Below the pieces are notes generated by a model. The model did not search any database. It worked only from the letters and a program-made list of their open reading frames with translations, and was not told where the DNA came from. Shown piece by piece: positions 23,171-34,700 of a stretch of DNA of 64,000 bases; position 1 is the first letter of the stretch, and every line of letters starts with the position of its first letter. Source of the DNA: Siphonodentalium dalli (taxonomy: Eukaryota > Mollusca > Scaphopoda > Gadilida > Siphonodentaliidae); contig CP136062.1 in NCBI GenBank assembly GCA_032622095.1, forward strand, positions 18,915,739 to 18,979,738. The letters run 5' to 3'. The position numbers and the translations under genes are program-made.

Positions 23171-23440
23171 TATTCTATTTATTTAAAAAAAAATTAATCG
23201 AACTTTTGAAAACCTAACGCAATGATAACCTCCGCCAGGATACCTCGATTCACCACACCATATTTGGTTGAAATCGAACCAGCGGTCTCGGAGAAAAATG
23301 CGGACAGATAGACAGATCCTACTCGTTTATATATATAGATGACATAATTCTCTCCTCGCGCCAACTGTGACGGAAGCAGGCGCTTCGTCCGATAAAAAGA
23401 CAAATGACCCTCTGTGAACTCAGGTTTAGAAAACCCTGTG

Positions 23441-23895
23441 CCAATGCATTATCTTATATATGCGAGCCGACCATAGGTCTCCTCGCATATATAAGCTAAT
23501 GCATTGGCCTAACAAATGTTATATTATATTTTATTTTTGTTAAAAAACTTAAGAAGAAAAAAATGTTAAAAATTATAAAAAATTGTTAAAGAATGGGGGA
23601 AAAAGTGATAAAAATTGTTATATAATTTAAGAAGAAATTATAAAAAAAACAATAGTTAGAGAATGTAAGAAAAAATTATCTAAAAAAATGATATAAAATG
23701 ATATAAAGTTGAAGAATTGATTGGCCAATGTATTTTCTTATATATGCGAGGCGACATATGGTCGACTCGCATATATAAGAAAATGCATTGGCACAGGATA
23801 GATATCATATTTCACTCGCAAAAAACCTGTGAATTCAGCATCACATAATAGGATGGGTATGGTACAAGTTGTTAGTATTGACTAACATCTCATAT
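23441..23895. mobile_element. Double-palindrome module, copy 4, with shared right flank
   Basis: Palindromes at 23441-23507 and 23725-23791 flank about 215 bp of A/T-rich spacer, longer than in other copies. The flank 23792-23895 matches 21613-21705. Confidence 0.88.
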
Positions 23896-24660
23896 ATTCC
23901 TTATTTTCCTTAAACTGGATACTGGATTCACGCCCTGTTTAAAATCTGGTTTCGTGGGAGGTGGTGGTAATCATATAGAAATATAAAATAAATTGAATCT
24001 AATTTACTTTATTAAAACCAAATCATGACAATAAATAACATATTGACAATGTGCTATCGATAACAAAATGCTAACATTTCACTAAATCAGAATATCACCA
24101 TAAACAGTGGGAGTAAATTATTTCAAAAGTCAAATCGCGATATCGCAAAAAACACTGGGAATAAATTAGTTCAACAGACAAGTTATTGGCTAATGAGTGT
24201 TTGAGCGTACAGTTCTTTTTCTGTGGTATATGGTCCCCTTCTATCGACTGGCCAATTTATTGAATTTGAGAAATCGGAACTAAACAAATATGGTAGTCAA
24301 AATTGCCGAACTTGCTAAAACAAGATATCCTATAGTATTGTAAATAGATAAATAAAAGATGTGTCGAAATTGTTAAGGTTTCTAGATCGACCTATATAAA
24401 TATGAGCTCAACGTTTGATAATAGTTCAAAGATGGCCACCAATATGGCGACTTAAAATCGCGAAAATCTTAGTTCTGACCACATTGTCACGAACGAATCT
24501 CATGTTTGGAATATGACCTTGCATTGGATATTAAAATATAATCATATTTTACAAACTAATTCCTGTTTCCAAAAATGAATAGAGCATTAAATATGAACCA
24601 CTAGAGATAATTTATGAGACAACAGAATGATGAAGCAATAGAATAAAATACGTTTCTAAA
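23896..24660. other. AT-rich DNA, nothing recognised
   Basis: No supported ORF, RNA gene or repeat. Confidence 0.55.
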
Positions 24661-24662
24661 TG

Positions 24663-25051
24663 GTTAAAAAATATTTGGTTCGAGTCGAGGAACCCACCTA
24701 TCAAAGCTCAGAGTGATCATAATCGATATTCGGAATCTATTATTTTAATCTTAAGTGGCCCAGTAAACAGTCGACGAGAGGAATTTCTCTGACCAAATTA
24801 CGGATGAAGATGAATAACTCTAAAATAGTGTGGTTTTTTTGTGTCAGATATTTGACAAACCGGCAAAATTTCGTTGACCAAAATGTTGATAAATAATAGG
24901 GTTTTGGGCAATTTTTTACTATATATAGTTGACTGTGGTCAGCATTATTTTTGTCAATTAATAGATTCTGATAACTGAAGCGGCATTTAAAAAATGTTGT
25001 TGTTGGAAACTGATGATGTGGGGAACATCGAATCGGATTGAGTACCTTTAA
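24663..25051. mobile_element. TTAA MITE family C, left end damaged
   Basis: Contains the diagnostic TTCGAGTCGAGGAACCCACC and ends GATTGAGTACCTTTAA at 25036-25051. The first part of the left inverted repeat is missing or replaced. Confidence 0.8.
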
Positions 25052-26212
25052 CACAATATTGTTACATAAACGACAAAGAGCGTTGCAATGGATTTATTAT
25101 CATAGAACCATCGGCGATACGACGAGAACGGAATAAATAAAAACTAAGAACACACACATAAATAATACGCTATAATCTACACTACTGTTACGTTATGATG
25201 TAACTGCTGGGATGTTTTGTGCGCCAAGAGGCTCGGTGGTTCTCTTGGAGAGAGGGCAGTTCCACAGGGAGTATCGTTAAAACGAGTAAACATATAACTT
25301 AAAAAATATATAAATTTAAGCCTAGGGCACCACTTAAAAAAACCGCATCGATATCGTACGTTACAAGGAGATAACACAATCGAATACATCCTGACTTCTA
25401 ACGGCCATAATTCACAAACGCCTGAACCGAGTCTTAAAATTCCAACCCCAATTGATTGAGTAAAAGCTATATTTTCTAATTATTCTAGGATAAATTGTTC
25501 CAAAACTTCGAAAATAGACGCTGAACAAAATATCATGGACAGCACTGGCACCTGGGCACGGCTCATCACAGGCGAAAATATACCGTCAATTTCAAACTTC
25601 ATATTTATCGATAAAAACCCACCTTTTGTACAAAACTTCAAATGTATTTACTCATTTACCCATAGCCGTGACACAAACCACGGAAATGGCGGAAAAACCT
25701 TTGGGCCAATTCGTTTCAGAAACACTTCTCGCTTCTGATCGGTTAAACAGTCGACAACCGAATTCCCACATGGTCGATGTCAAAAATAAAAACATGCTGA
25801 TTATGTGAAGCGAAATTATGCAAGAAATCACTGAAACGATTTACAAATGATTGCAATTTACTATTATGATTGAAGAACTGGCAGACAGAATTATGATTGA
25901 TATACGGCACTTAAGTTTTGTAAATATTGACAATATGCTCAGACAAATCTGGCAGAGGTACCAAACGAGACCAATAGGGTAAATAGTAAACAAATGAGCT
26001 CTTTTAGTGGGTGTTTGTATGGTCACAAAATAACACCAAAAGGAAACCCAAATCGCCCGAAGTTCTGTCATGGCTAGTTTAGCATCGCCCGAATGTCTGT
26101 CATGTCATGGCTAGTTTATCGAGACAATAAGTTTGAAAATATTATTTGATTTTTGGAAACGAGTGGCGACTTGGATTCAAATATGCGATTTATCTGTGCA
26201 GATTAAAGGTAC

Positions 26213-26540
26213 TCAATCCGATTAAGCACCCCTTAATTACTATTTATTTGGCTTCGGGTTTAAAATATATTTGATTCGAGTCGAGGAACCTACCCATCAA
26301 ATCTCAGAATGATCAGATATCGATTTTTTAAATCTATTATTTTTCACCACCTGGAATATTTAGTGGCCCAGTAAAAGTCGACGAGAAGACTGTCTCGGAC
26401 CATATAGAGGATAAAGATGGATAACTCAAAAAATCAAGTGGCTTTTTGTGTCAGATATTTGACAAACCGGCAAAATTTCGTTGCACAAAATGTTGATAAA
26501 TAACACGTTTTGTGCAATTTTATACTATAGTGAAATGTGG
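26213..26540. mobile_element. TTAA MITE family C, right end truncated, nested
   Basis: Left end TTAAAGGTACTCAATCCGAT with TTAA at 26213-26216. The copy stops near 26540 without its right inverted repeat. It is nested in the inverted-repeat element around it. Confidence 0.8.
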
Positions 26541-26560
26541 TATATTTTCTCGGCGTTTAC

Positions 26561-26612
26561 CACATAATTGTGTACCATATAATTGTGTACCATATAATTG
26601 TGTACCATGATT
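26561..26612. repeat. 18-bp tandem repeat, about 3 copies
   Basis: The unit ACCATATAATTGTGTACC-like recurs head to tail. Confidence 0.85.
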
Positions 26613-27019
26613 GTAAAATATATCTTTTACTCGATCGATTGGCGTTGGAATGTTAAGAATCGGTTCATGACTTTGTGAATTATGGACCGTTAGAAGTGAG
26701 GAGTATTCGATTATGTTAGCTCTCTTGTAACGTATAATATCGACAGCGATGTGTTTTTTTTAAAGTGGCGAGCTCGGTTTAAATTATATATTTTTAAATT
26801 AATGTTGTACTCCTTTTAACGACACGCCCTTTGGTTTGCTGTCTGTCGTCACATGAACACCACTGCACTCGAATAATAGACCATTCCAATGTAGTCCCGT
26901 TGACGCCAACACTGATAAAACGTTAGCTGCTGTTTCTCCCCTTTTGAGTTCAAAATCAATTAATACCGCATTTGTTTTAATATTCCAACAATTATAACAC
27001 ACATGTTGTTGGAAATGTT

Positions 27020-27420
27020 ACCATTGGTAATTTAAGTCTTAATATTGGGCCTTCGCGGTGAGTATTGCTGTTAAAATAGTCACACCCGTTAAAGCCGCCA
27101 TAAACAGAAAGAATATTAAAATATAGACAGACATTGTTCTTCTACCAATCATAAATATCGTGTAAATAGTATGCTATTGTCAAATTAGTACGCTTTGCTA
27201 TTTAAACAAAAGCCACAAAAACGTGACAGAACCTGGCTTTTGTTTACTTAATAAATCATATGAACTTGACAATAACATACTGTTTACGCAATATCTATGA
27301 TTGGTGTAAGAACAAAATATGTCTATATTTTAATATTCGTTCTGTTTATTGCAGTTTTAATCGGTGTTATTATGTTAACAGCATACCCACCGCGCACGCT
27401 GTGCATTTAAGTTGTCAATC
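27020..27420. mobile_element. Inverted-repeat element with 165-bp arms
   Basis: The left arm (about 27055-27212) and right arm (about 27234-27395) match over blocks including ATAAACAGAA.GAATATTAAA, TATAGACA, CCAATCATA and GTATG.TATTGTCAA. The spacer is only about 20 bp, so it is close to a full palindrome. Non-coding. Confidence 0.85.
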
Positions 27421-28554
27421 TAACACGAGTGTCCTTGTCTGGTCCCTGCATAAATTATAACATGCTTAATGTGAGTACAGTTAATAACTCTTGTTGTGGC
27501 TTAAATTATGGTTTAATATTACAAGACGGTACATTGTTTACATATTTCTGCATACCCAGTTCTGGGTATCTTACCCAGTTTACATATCTCATATATTCAC
27601 AAATTGTATTGATACTTGGTTTGATGCATAGCATTCAGCAATGAATGGATAACACAAAAATACAAGTTGTATAGGCATCACCGCGTACGTGCAATAGGCA
27701 GTGAACCAGGTGTCACCAAAACACAGGAACGTATTTCTAACAAACTTTGCCTCGCAAATAGCTATGTATTGCTCATAGACCAAGTCTTTTCGGTCCACAC
27801 CAGCTTGGGACATCGGTTGGGTTGGTGCTGTTTTAGACCGAGTCCCGTCTCGTCACTCTTCTATAACGGACTTTCATTGAAAAGACGCACTACATTTACA
27901 CATTGAGCCTGAATGTGATTAATCATTTGACATGTCCCCGCGATTAATCTATCTTCAATATGATATATAATTTACCGTGATAGCAAAATGTAGAGTGGTC
28001 ATACGATCGATGTTGTTCACATACATTTTCTGATGGCGCGGCAAATTCTCTGGAAAGCAAGGTTTTGCTTACTTATAAATCTCGTTACTTTGACATTCAA
28101 TGGACATCTGATTTTACGTATGTATGATATCATCATGTTTGGGAAAGGCTACCGTCTATGTTCATATATGCAAAGCTTCCATTTGACCTAATCCGAAGAC
28201 ATACAAGCTGGATAACTCCCGCCCACGATTATGGGCGTACAGTCTGGTATAGAAAAGTAACGGGACAACCTGGGTCCGAAACAACATAAACCCAACGATA
28301 TATCCCAAGATGGTTGTGGAAAGAGAAGACTTGATCTATATTACTGAGTGCAATGATTGTGTATATGCTGCATATTTGTTAACACTAATTGTGCTACCTA
28401 TATCTTGTGGTATTTTGTGAGGGACAGACACAGTTTAGGGGCACAGGCTCCACCATGCCTCACATAACTATACGCACTGGTTGCAAATGTCCCCAACCAC
28501 GTCCTGTCGCCACGTCCCTATGTGCATGACATTATACGTGCGGATTAAGTGTTA
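27421..28554. other. Downstream region of the lipoxygenase gene, no gene recognised
   Basis: Overlapping short open frames on both strands near 27589-27906 have no recognisable content. The lipoxygenase 3' UTR must begin just below 28628, but no convincing close poly(A) signal was found on the minus strand. Confidence 0.45.
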
Positions 28555-28618
28555 TGTATGGTGTTATAATTATATGCGGATGGCGGTTGGAACAAAGTCC
28601 CGGTTCATTGTTGTTATG
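28555..28618 (-). repeat. Diverged tandem copy of the lipoxygenase 3' coding end
   Basis: This segment repeats the last about 45 coding bases, the stop and ATTATAACACC at a 58-bp step (stop copy at 28570-28572). It would read DFVPTAIRI before its own TAA, again ending in Ile. It lies after the true stop, so it is 3' UTR unless joined by another splice. Confidence 0.8.
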
Positions 28619-28627
28619 GTGTTATAA

Positions 28628-28742
28628 TTAGATGCTGATGGCGTTGGGGACATAGTCCGGGTCCAGTGTTGTGTACGGTATTTCCATGCCTTCGTTTCTC
28701 TTTTCAATAACCTTTTTTATTTCCTGGATATCGCATCGGAAT
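28628..28742 (-). CDS. Lipoxygenase terminal exon with C-terminal Ile ligand
   Basis: 115 nt from acceptor TTTTTCAG to TAA at 28628-28630. The first base completes the split Glu codon; then [16 protein letters not shown] and [16 protein letters not shown] follow. The terminal Ile carboxylate is an iron ligand in this family, so the exact end matters for activity. Confidence 0.95.
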
Positions 28743-31700
28743 CTGAAAAATAAATAATTTATTTAACAAGGGGGTACATCTTCGTGTGTTCGGGAAACAG
28801 GTCACCACAATTATCAATACATTCCATAAAATTTATAACATCCAATCATCATAATGATATAATAGAGTCGGTGGAATTAGGAATAACAATATATCACATT
28901 AAACACCTGTAATATCATTGAAAAATCCAGATATTTTTTGGTGAGTAATAGCTGAATGTACGGTACAACAACAATTCCCGCACTAAAAACTTAATGACAT
29001 AATGGAGGATCAGAGCTGTAGTATTTTGACGATTTTCGCAAGTTATTCGTCAAAATTGTGCGTTTATATTTTTGTGGTGATAAAATAATCGAGAAGCAAA
29101 TCACAATTTCGCATTATATATATTTCTTTGGTTCTAGTGGGACTTTTCAAACTTAAGGTTCAAAATTACACAAATTTTGATCGATGTTTTGTGTGTTTAG
29201 CAAGGAACGCATGTTCCTGTGCTCGCTTAGTATATATATTAATATCGCGGATTTCCACTAAATGTGGGTAAAATGTCGCATGTAGCAGCAGTCTTACCCA
29301 TCAAGGAATTTAGCAACTGTGCTATGAGTCAGTGTGAGTATTCATTGCTTCAAATGTGCTTGCTTCAGTGAGAATGAACAAATTCTCGTTTCGTATCGAT
29401 CAGAATGATACATTGAGATGTTCCTCAACTCAGATCAAGCTTGAAAATCTGTCCCGAATTTCGCCCATGTCGGGGTTCAAACCCGCGCCAACCTCGTCTA
29501 GCTCAACACACTGTGATGATCTTATCGACCTAACCACCTCGGTTACTGGGACATCCCTAAAAGGAAGCCGTAACCACTTCGGTTACTGGTGAACTAACCA
29601 CTTCGGTTACTGGGGACCTAACCACTTCGGTTACTGGGGACCTAACCACTTCGGTTACTGGGGACCTAACCACCTCGGTTACTGGGACATCCCTAAAAGG
29701 AAGCCCTAACCACTTCGGTTACTGGTGACCTAACCACATCGGTTACTGGGGACCTAACCACTTCGGTTACTGGGGACCTAACCACCTCGGTTACTGGGAC
29801 ATCCCTAAAAGGAAGCCCTAACCACATCGGTTACTGGGGACCTAACAACATCGGTTACTGGGGACCTAACCACTTCGGTTACTGGGGACCTAACCACATC
29901 GGTTACTGGGGACCTAACCACTTCGGTTACTGGGGACCTAACCACATCGGTTACTGGGGACCTAACCACTTCGGTTACAGGGGACCTAACCACTTCGGTT
30001 ACTGTGGACCTAACCACGTCGGTTACTGGGGACCTAACCACTTCGGTTACAGGGGACCTAACCACTTCGGTTACTGTGGACCTAACCACATCGGTTACTG
30101 GGGACCTAACCACCTCGGTTACTGGGGACCTAACCACCTCGGTTACTGGGGACCTAACCACCTTGGTTACCTAAAAGGAAGCGCTTTCACCGAGAGTTGT
30201 GAAGCGTATCAGTCTGAACATGTGTTCGAATATTGATACAGAACGGATCTACCATCATATTGGATCAGCACAATGCACTGTTGTATTATGTATGTGACCA
30301 TATGATTACTGATATTGGCATATATCATATATACACGTATAGATATACATACTCATCAACAAACTTCATCGCCGTTGGATCATGAATTAACGGCACCTCG
30401 AACAGCCCCAGATTTTCTGTCTTTTTCGTGCTGAGGAGCTTCACCACGCCCATAATTTCTAATGTAGATTTATTGTCAGGTATAAGGTCCAACAAATCCT
30501 GCTCAGTCCTCGGTCTCTGCAGAATTTAAAGTTTATATAAGAAATAACTCTTTTTTTGGATTAAGGTAATAAGTTATAACCGATCAGTTTGAAGACACAT
30601 TATATAAAGAGCGCATTATATTAAACTAGCTGAAATATGCAGGCTCCCTTTGGAGCCTTTATTCTGTGGCATAGGGGCCTGCAGATCCTTTGTGACAATT
30701 TTTCGCTTTGCCACATTTTGAATCTTGTAAACATTTTGATTAAAAAAACATATATTAATTAAAACAAAAATATATTTTTCAATTGTTTTTATGGCTCAAT
30801 TAACAATTATTTATATATATTTGTTTAAATAAAATGTATGACGAACTAACGCCGTTTTAACATCCGCGGGTGTGCCCCGAATGCACCCTAAATCTAGTTG
30901 GATAAGAAGTTAATCAACAGTCAATCAACCGTTGTATGCCCACAGCACCTATCTACGTTGTGTGAAAAGTTTCATGACAATTTTGTTGGATACACTTTTA
31001 CACAACGTTGCATATATATATATACTACCAACGGTTGTATGTTAATTATACAACGTGTTGGATGAAATTTCACACAACACTCAATCAACGTTAATTGCCC
31101 ACAGCACCTATCTACGTTTATTGAACTGTTGGGTGTTGGGTAGAGTTGGATGACATTTGTTGATTGGAAAGTTTACCCAACGTTGATTGGAAAGTAAAAT
31201 GGGCAAGACGTCGTGGATAGCTTTGCGGTATAGTATACCTTTGTTATAATTATTCTTTGTACGATACACTGATTATGTAGGCTCTATGTGTTGAGTGTAT
31301 GAGTGTACTACTTTAGTCAAATTAGTGCCGTCAACAGTTGTGTAAATTTGTAAACTTCAAAATTTGGCAAATATAAATAAATATACACTCAATACATAAA
31401 GCCTACATAATCAGTGTATCGTACAAAGAATAATTATTACAAAGGTATACACTACCGGCAAAAATATCCACGACGTCTTGCCTCATTTTCCAGTAGCTCA
31501 GGAGTTTTTCACGCAGTCGTCCATCTTGTTTTGAAATATTTGGAGCCAAAACTCGCATGCTCGCCCGCACCAGAAACGCGCTGCTATTGGATGACCCGGT
31601 CACGTGGCGGTTTTATCCAATGTTGTATGAAACTGAAAGTAATACCACAGAAGACAGTTCACGCAATCAGTTGTGTACATCGTACTAAACTGTTGGATAA

Positions 31701-34700
31701 TAAGTACACAACAAATTTGCACCCAACGAGTTGTATACAACGTTCATCCAACTAGATTTAGGGTGTGACCTCATCAACTTTTGTTGAAATCGGTCCAGGG
31801 GTCTAGTAGAAAAATCGGACGGACGGAAAGGTTTCGGTTATAACTCATAACCTTATCGAAACAAGAGTTATTTGTTATAATTTACCCCCAGTACTGGTTA
31901 AAAGCGTCGATTTCACCAATAACTACAGTAATGCCCTAAATAATCGACTCTTTAACCACAGCAGATTTATGAGTAATTGTTCATGATTTAGTCGGAAATA
32001 TGGCTTGTTGCAACAAGCCATATTTCCGACTAAATCCTGAAAAATGACCAATAATTCTGCTGTGGTTAAGGAGTCGATTATTTAGGGCATTACTGTAAAT
32101 GCATCTGCGACTGTCTATCTGTCTGTATCCACTATATACATTAACGGGGACCATTCTATAGAAAGATAATGGTGTAGGCTAAAATTTCTAAAGTTACGCT
32201 GTCTGTCTCAGTGACAGAAAATTGGTGATGGGCAACAAAATATATGACATAATTGTGTCGCCGATTTCCACCATATGAGGAGTCTAATGGTGGGATTTTA
32301 CGATGCTAAAGAGTCAGCAATCGGGGAAAGTGAGAGGGATCGAAATTGATAAAAATATTTTTAGCGCCAATTTCCACCAAATTAATGTTATTTCTCTCAA
32401 TGATACGACACATCTAATCGTGTGGTTTAATGGCGACTCCTGAATCTATATCCCTGTATTCATCATCAGTTGAACGCTACCATACCTTGTCACGGGGCGG
32501 TTCACACTCTACCATACCTTGTCACGGGGCGGTTCACACTCTACCATCCCTTGTCACGGGGCGGTTCACACTCTACCATCCCCTGTCTCGGGGCGGTTCA
32601 CACTCTACCATTGACCTTGTCACGGGGCGGTTCACACTCTACCATACCTTGTCTCGGGGCGGTTCACACTCTACCATTTACCTTGTCACGGGGCGGTTCA
32701 CACTCTACCATACCTGTCTCGGGGCGGTTCACACTCTACCATTGACCTTGTCACAGGGCGGTTCACACTCTACCATCCCCTGTCTCGGGGCGGTTCACAC
32801 TCTACCATTGACCTTGTCACGGGGCGGTTCACACTCTACCATACCTGTCTCGGGACGGTTCACACTCTACCATTGACCTTGTCACAGGGCGGTTCACACT
32901 CTACCATACCTTGTCTCGGGGCGGTTCACACTCTACCATTTACCTTGTCACGGGGCGGTTCACACTCTACCATACCTTGTCACGGGGCGGTTCACACTCT
33001 ACCATACCTTGTCACGGGGCGGTTCACACTCTACCATACCTGTCTCGGGGCGGATCACACTCTACCATACCTTGTCACGGGGCGGATTCACACTCTACCA
33101 TACCTTGTCACGGGGCGGATTCACACTCTACCATACCTTGTCACGGGGCGGTTCACACTCTATACCATACCTTGTCGCGGGGCGGTTCACACTCTACCAT
33201 ACCTTGTCACGGGGCGGTTCACACTCTACCATACCTTGTCACGGGGCGGTTCACACTCTACCATACCTTGTCACGGGGCGGTTCACACTCTATACCATAC
33301 CTTGTCGCGGGGCGGTTCATACTCTACCATACCTTGTCACGGGGCGGTTCACACTCTACCATACCTTGTCACGGGGCGGTTCACACTCTACCATACCTTG
33401 TCACGGGGGGGGGGGGTTCACACTCTACCATACCTTGTCACGGGGGGGGGGGGGTCATATTCTACCATACCTTGTCACGGGGCGGTTCACCGCTACAGCA
33501 GCTCGTGTATCTCAGCTGGTACCCATACTCGTCGTACTGGGGGAAGTTGACGCCAGCATGTCCGACGCTACACTGGAAAATGACGCCTGTCAACGTCGTT
33601 ATCAACTGGTCCGCGTTAGTGAATTGACCGTTACCAGGAATTCCCTGAAATTTCAAATTCAGCGTTTCAAATTCATGTTATTGGACGAAACAAGTATACA
33701 AAAAGAGTGCCCATAAATGAAAATAAAATAGAATAAAACATAACATAATTGACTAACAACCAAAAACAGTAATATTATAATGTAATCAATCATTATAATG
33801 ATAGTCATGTAATATTCCCCCCTTTAATTTTGTTATAATAATTTATCACATAATTTGCCCATAAAAGCAGTTTCATAATTATCGGTAAGACACACGTTTA
33901 ATATCAGCGCGTGTGATGACGTGACTTGCGATCGCTGCAGTTTATGATTGTTGTTTTCGATGAATACTTCGCGTTTATTTGGTGATGTGATAAAAGGTAT
34001 CTCACACTCTTCCTATTTTATACGCAATTAATCGACATAGTCCACTAAATACTGTTTGAGCCTCGGTAAACCTGGGCTCAAATCGAATTTACTGAACTCG
34101 GTTGATAAATTCCGTATAAAATAGAAACTCATGTGAGATCCTCTATTTAGTACGTAGTCACACTTACATTTACATTCATTAAAGTTTCAAAGTTGAAGAT
34201 TTAGGGTATTTCTTACTTTCACGGAGCTTAAATTAATGATAAATTAAATAATTACAACGATGATAGATTTTGGTACGGAATTAACTCCCACCACTCCTTT
34301 CATTTTACTGTAGGTAACCAATAAGTGGTAAGTGGGTGTCTGACCAGGTAACACATCATATGCGGTTAGCGAAAATTACACCTAGCATCTCGAAATGACA
34401 GTAAAAAGTCAAAATGAAAAGCTGGCTGATGGCTCAAAAGCTTTTTGGTATGTCAAATTAGGATCTGAAAGTAAAATGGCCCGAACTAATTAGTCATATA
34501 ACATTGTATCACACAGTGAAGTTGGTACCAAATGTATGATGACAGGAGAAAGAAGAGGGAATCTGCAAAGCATATGAAAATAAGGGGAATAGTGACACAA
34601 TTTTTTGCTGATACCTGATTCTTCGTTCACTTGTCAAAATTTAGGCAGGAGAGCAGTGGCCCGGAGCGGTTTTACAAAATTTGGAACTGAGTTTCGAACG

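Larger units (their letters stand above)
25270..26800. mobile_element. Inverted-repeat element of about 1.5 kb
   Basis: The left arm (about 25285-25485) pairs with the right arm (about 26608-26800). Matching blocks include GTGAATTATGG.CCGTTAGAAG (as complement at left), ATTCGATT and CTTGTAACGTA. The interior of about 1.1 kb has only short open frames and holds a family C MITE. No clear target-site duplication. Confidence 0.75.

Noticed and set aside
29400-29545. Functional tRNA gene
   Set aside because: Box A and box B are recognisable, but I could not fold a complete cloverleaf with acceptor stem; SINE head is the better reading.
29805-30161. 118-codon minus-strand open frame of an 8-residue repeat
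   Set aside because: Direct translation of the 24-bp minisatellite; intronic relative to the lipoxygenase exons.
32430-33716. Several overlapping plus-strand open frames of 148-238 codons rich in Gly/Ser/His/Thr
   Set aside because: Products of the 32-bp array, which is open in all three frames. The real coding sequence is on the minus strand, at 33471-33644 only.
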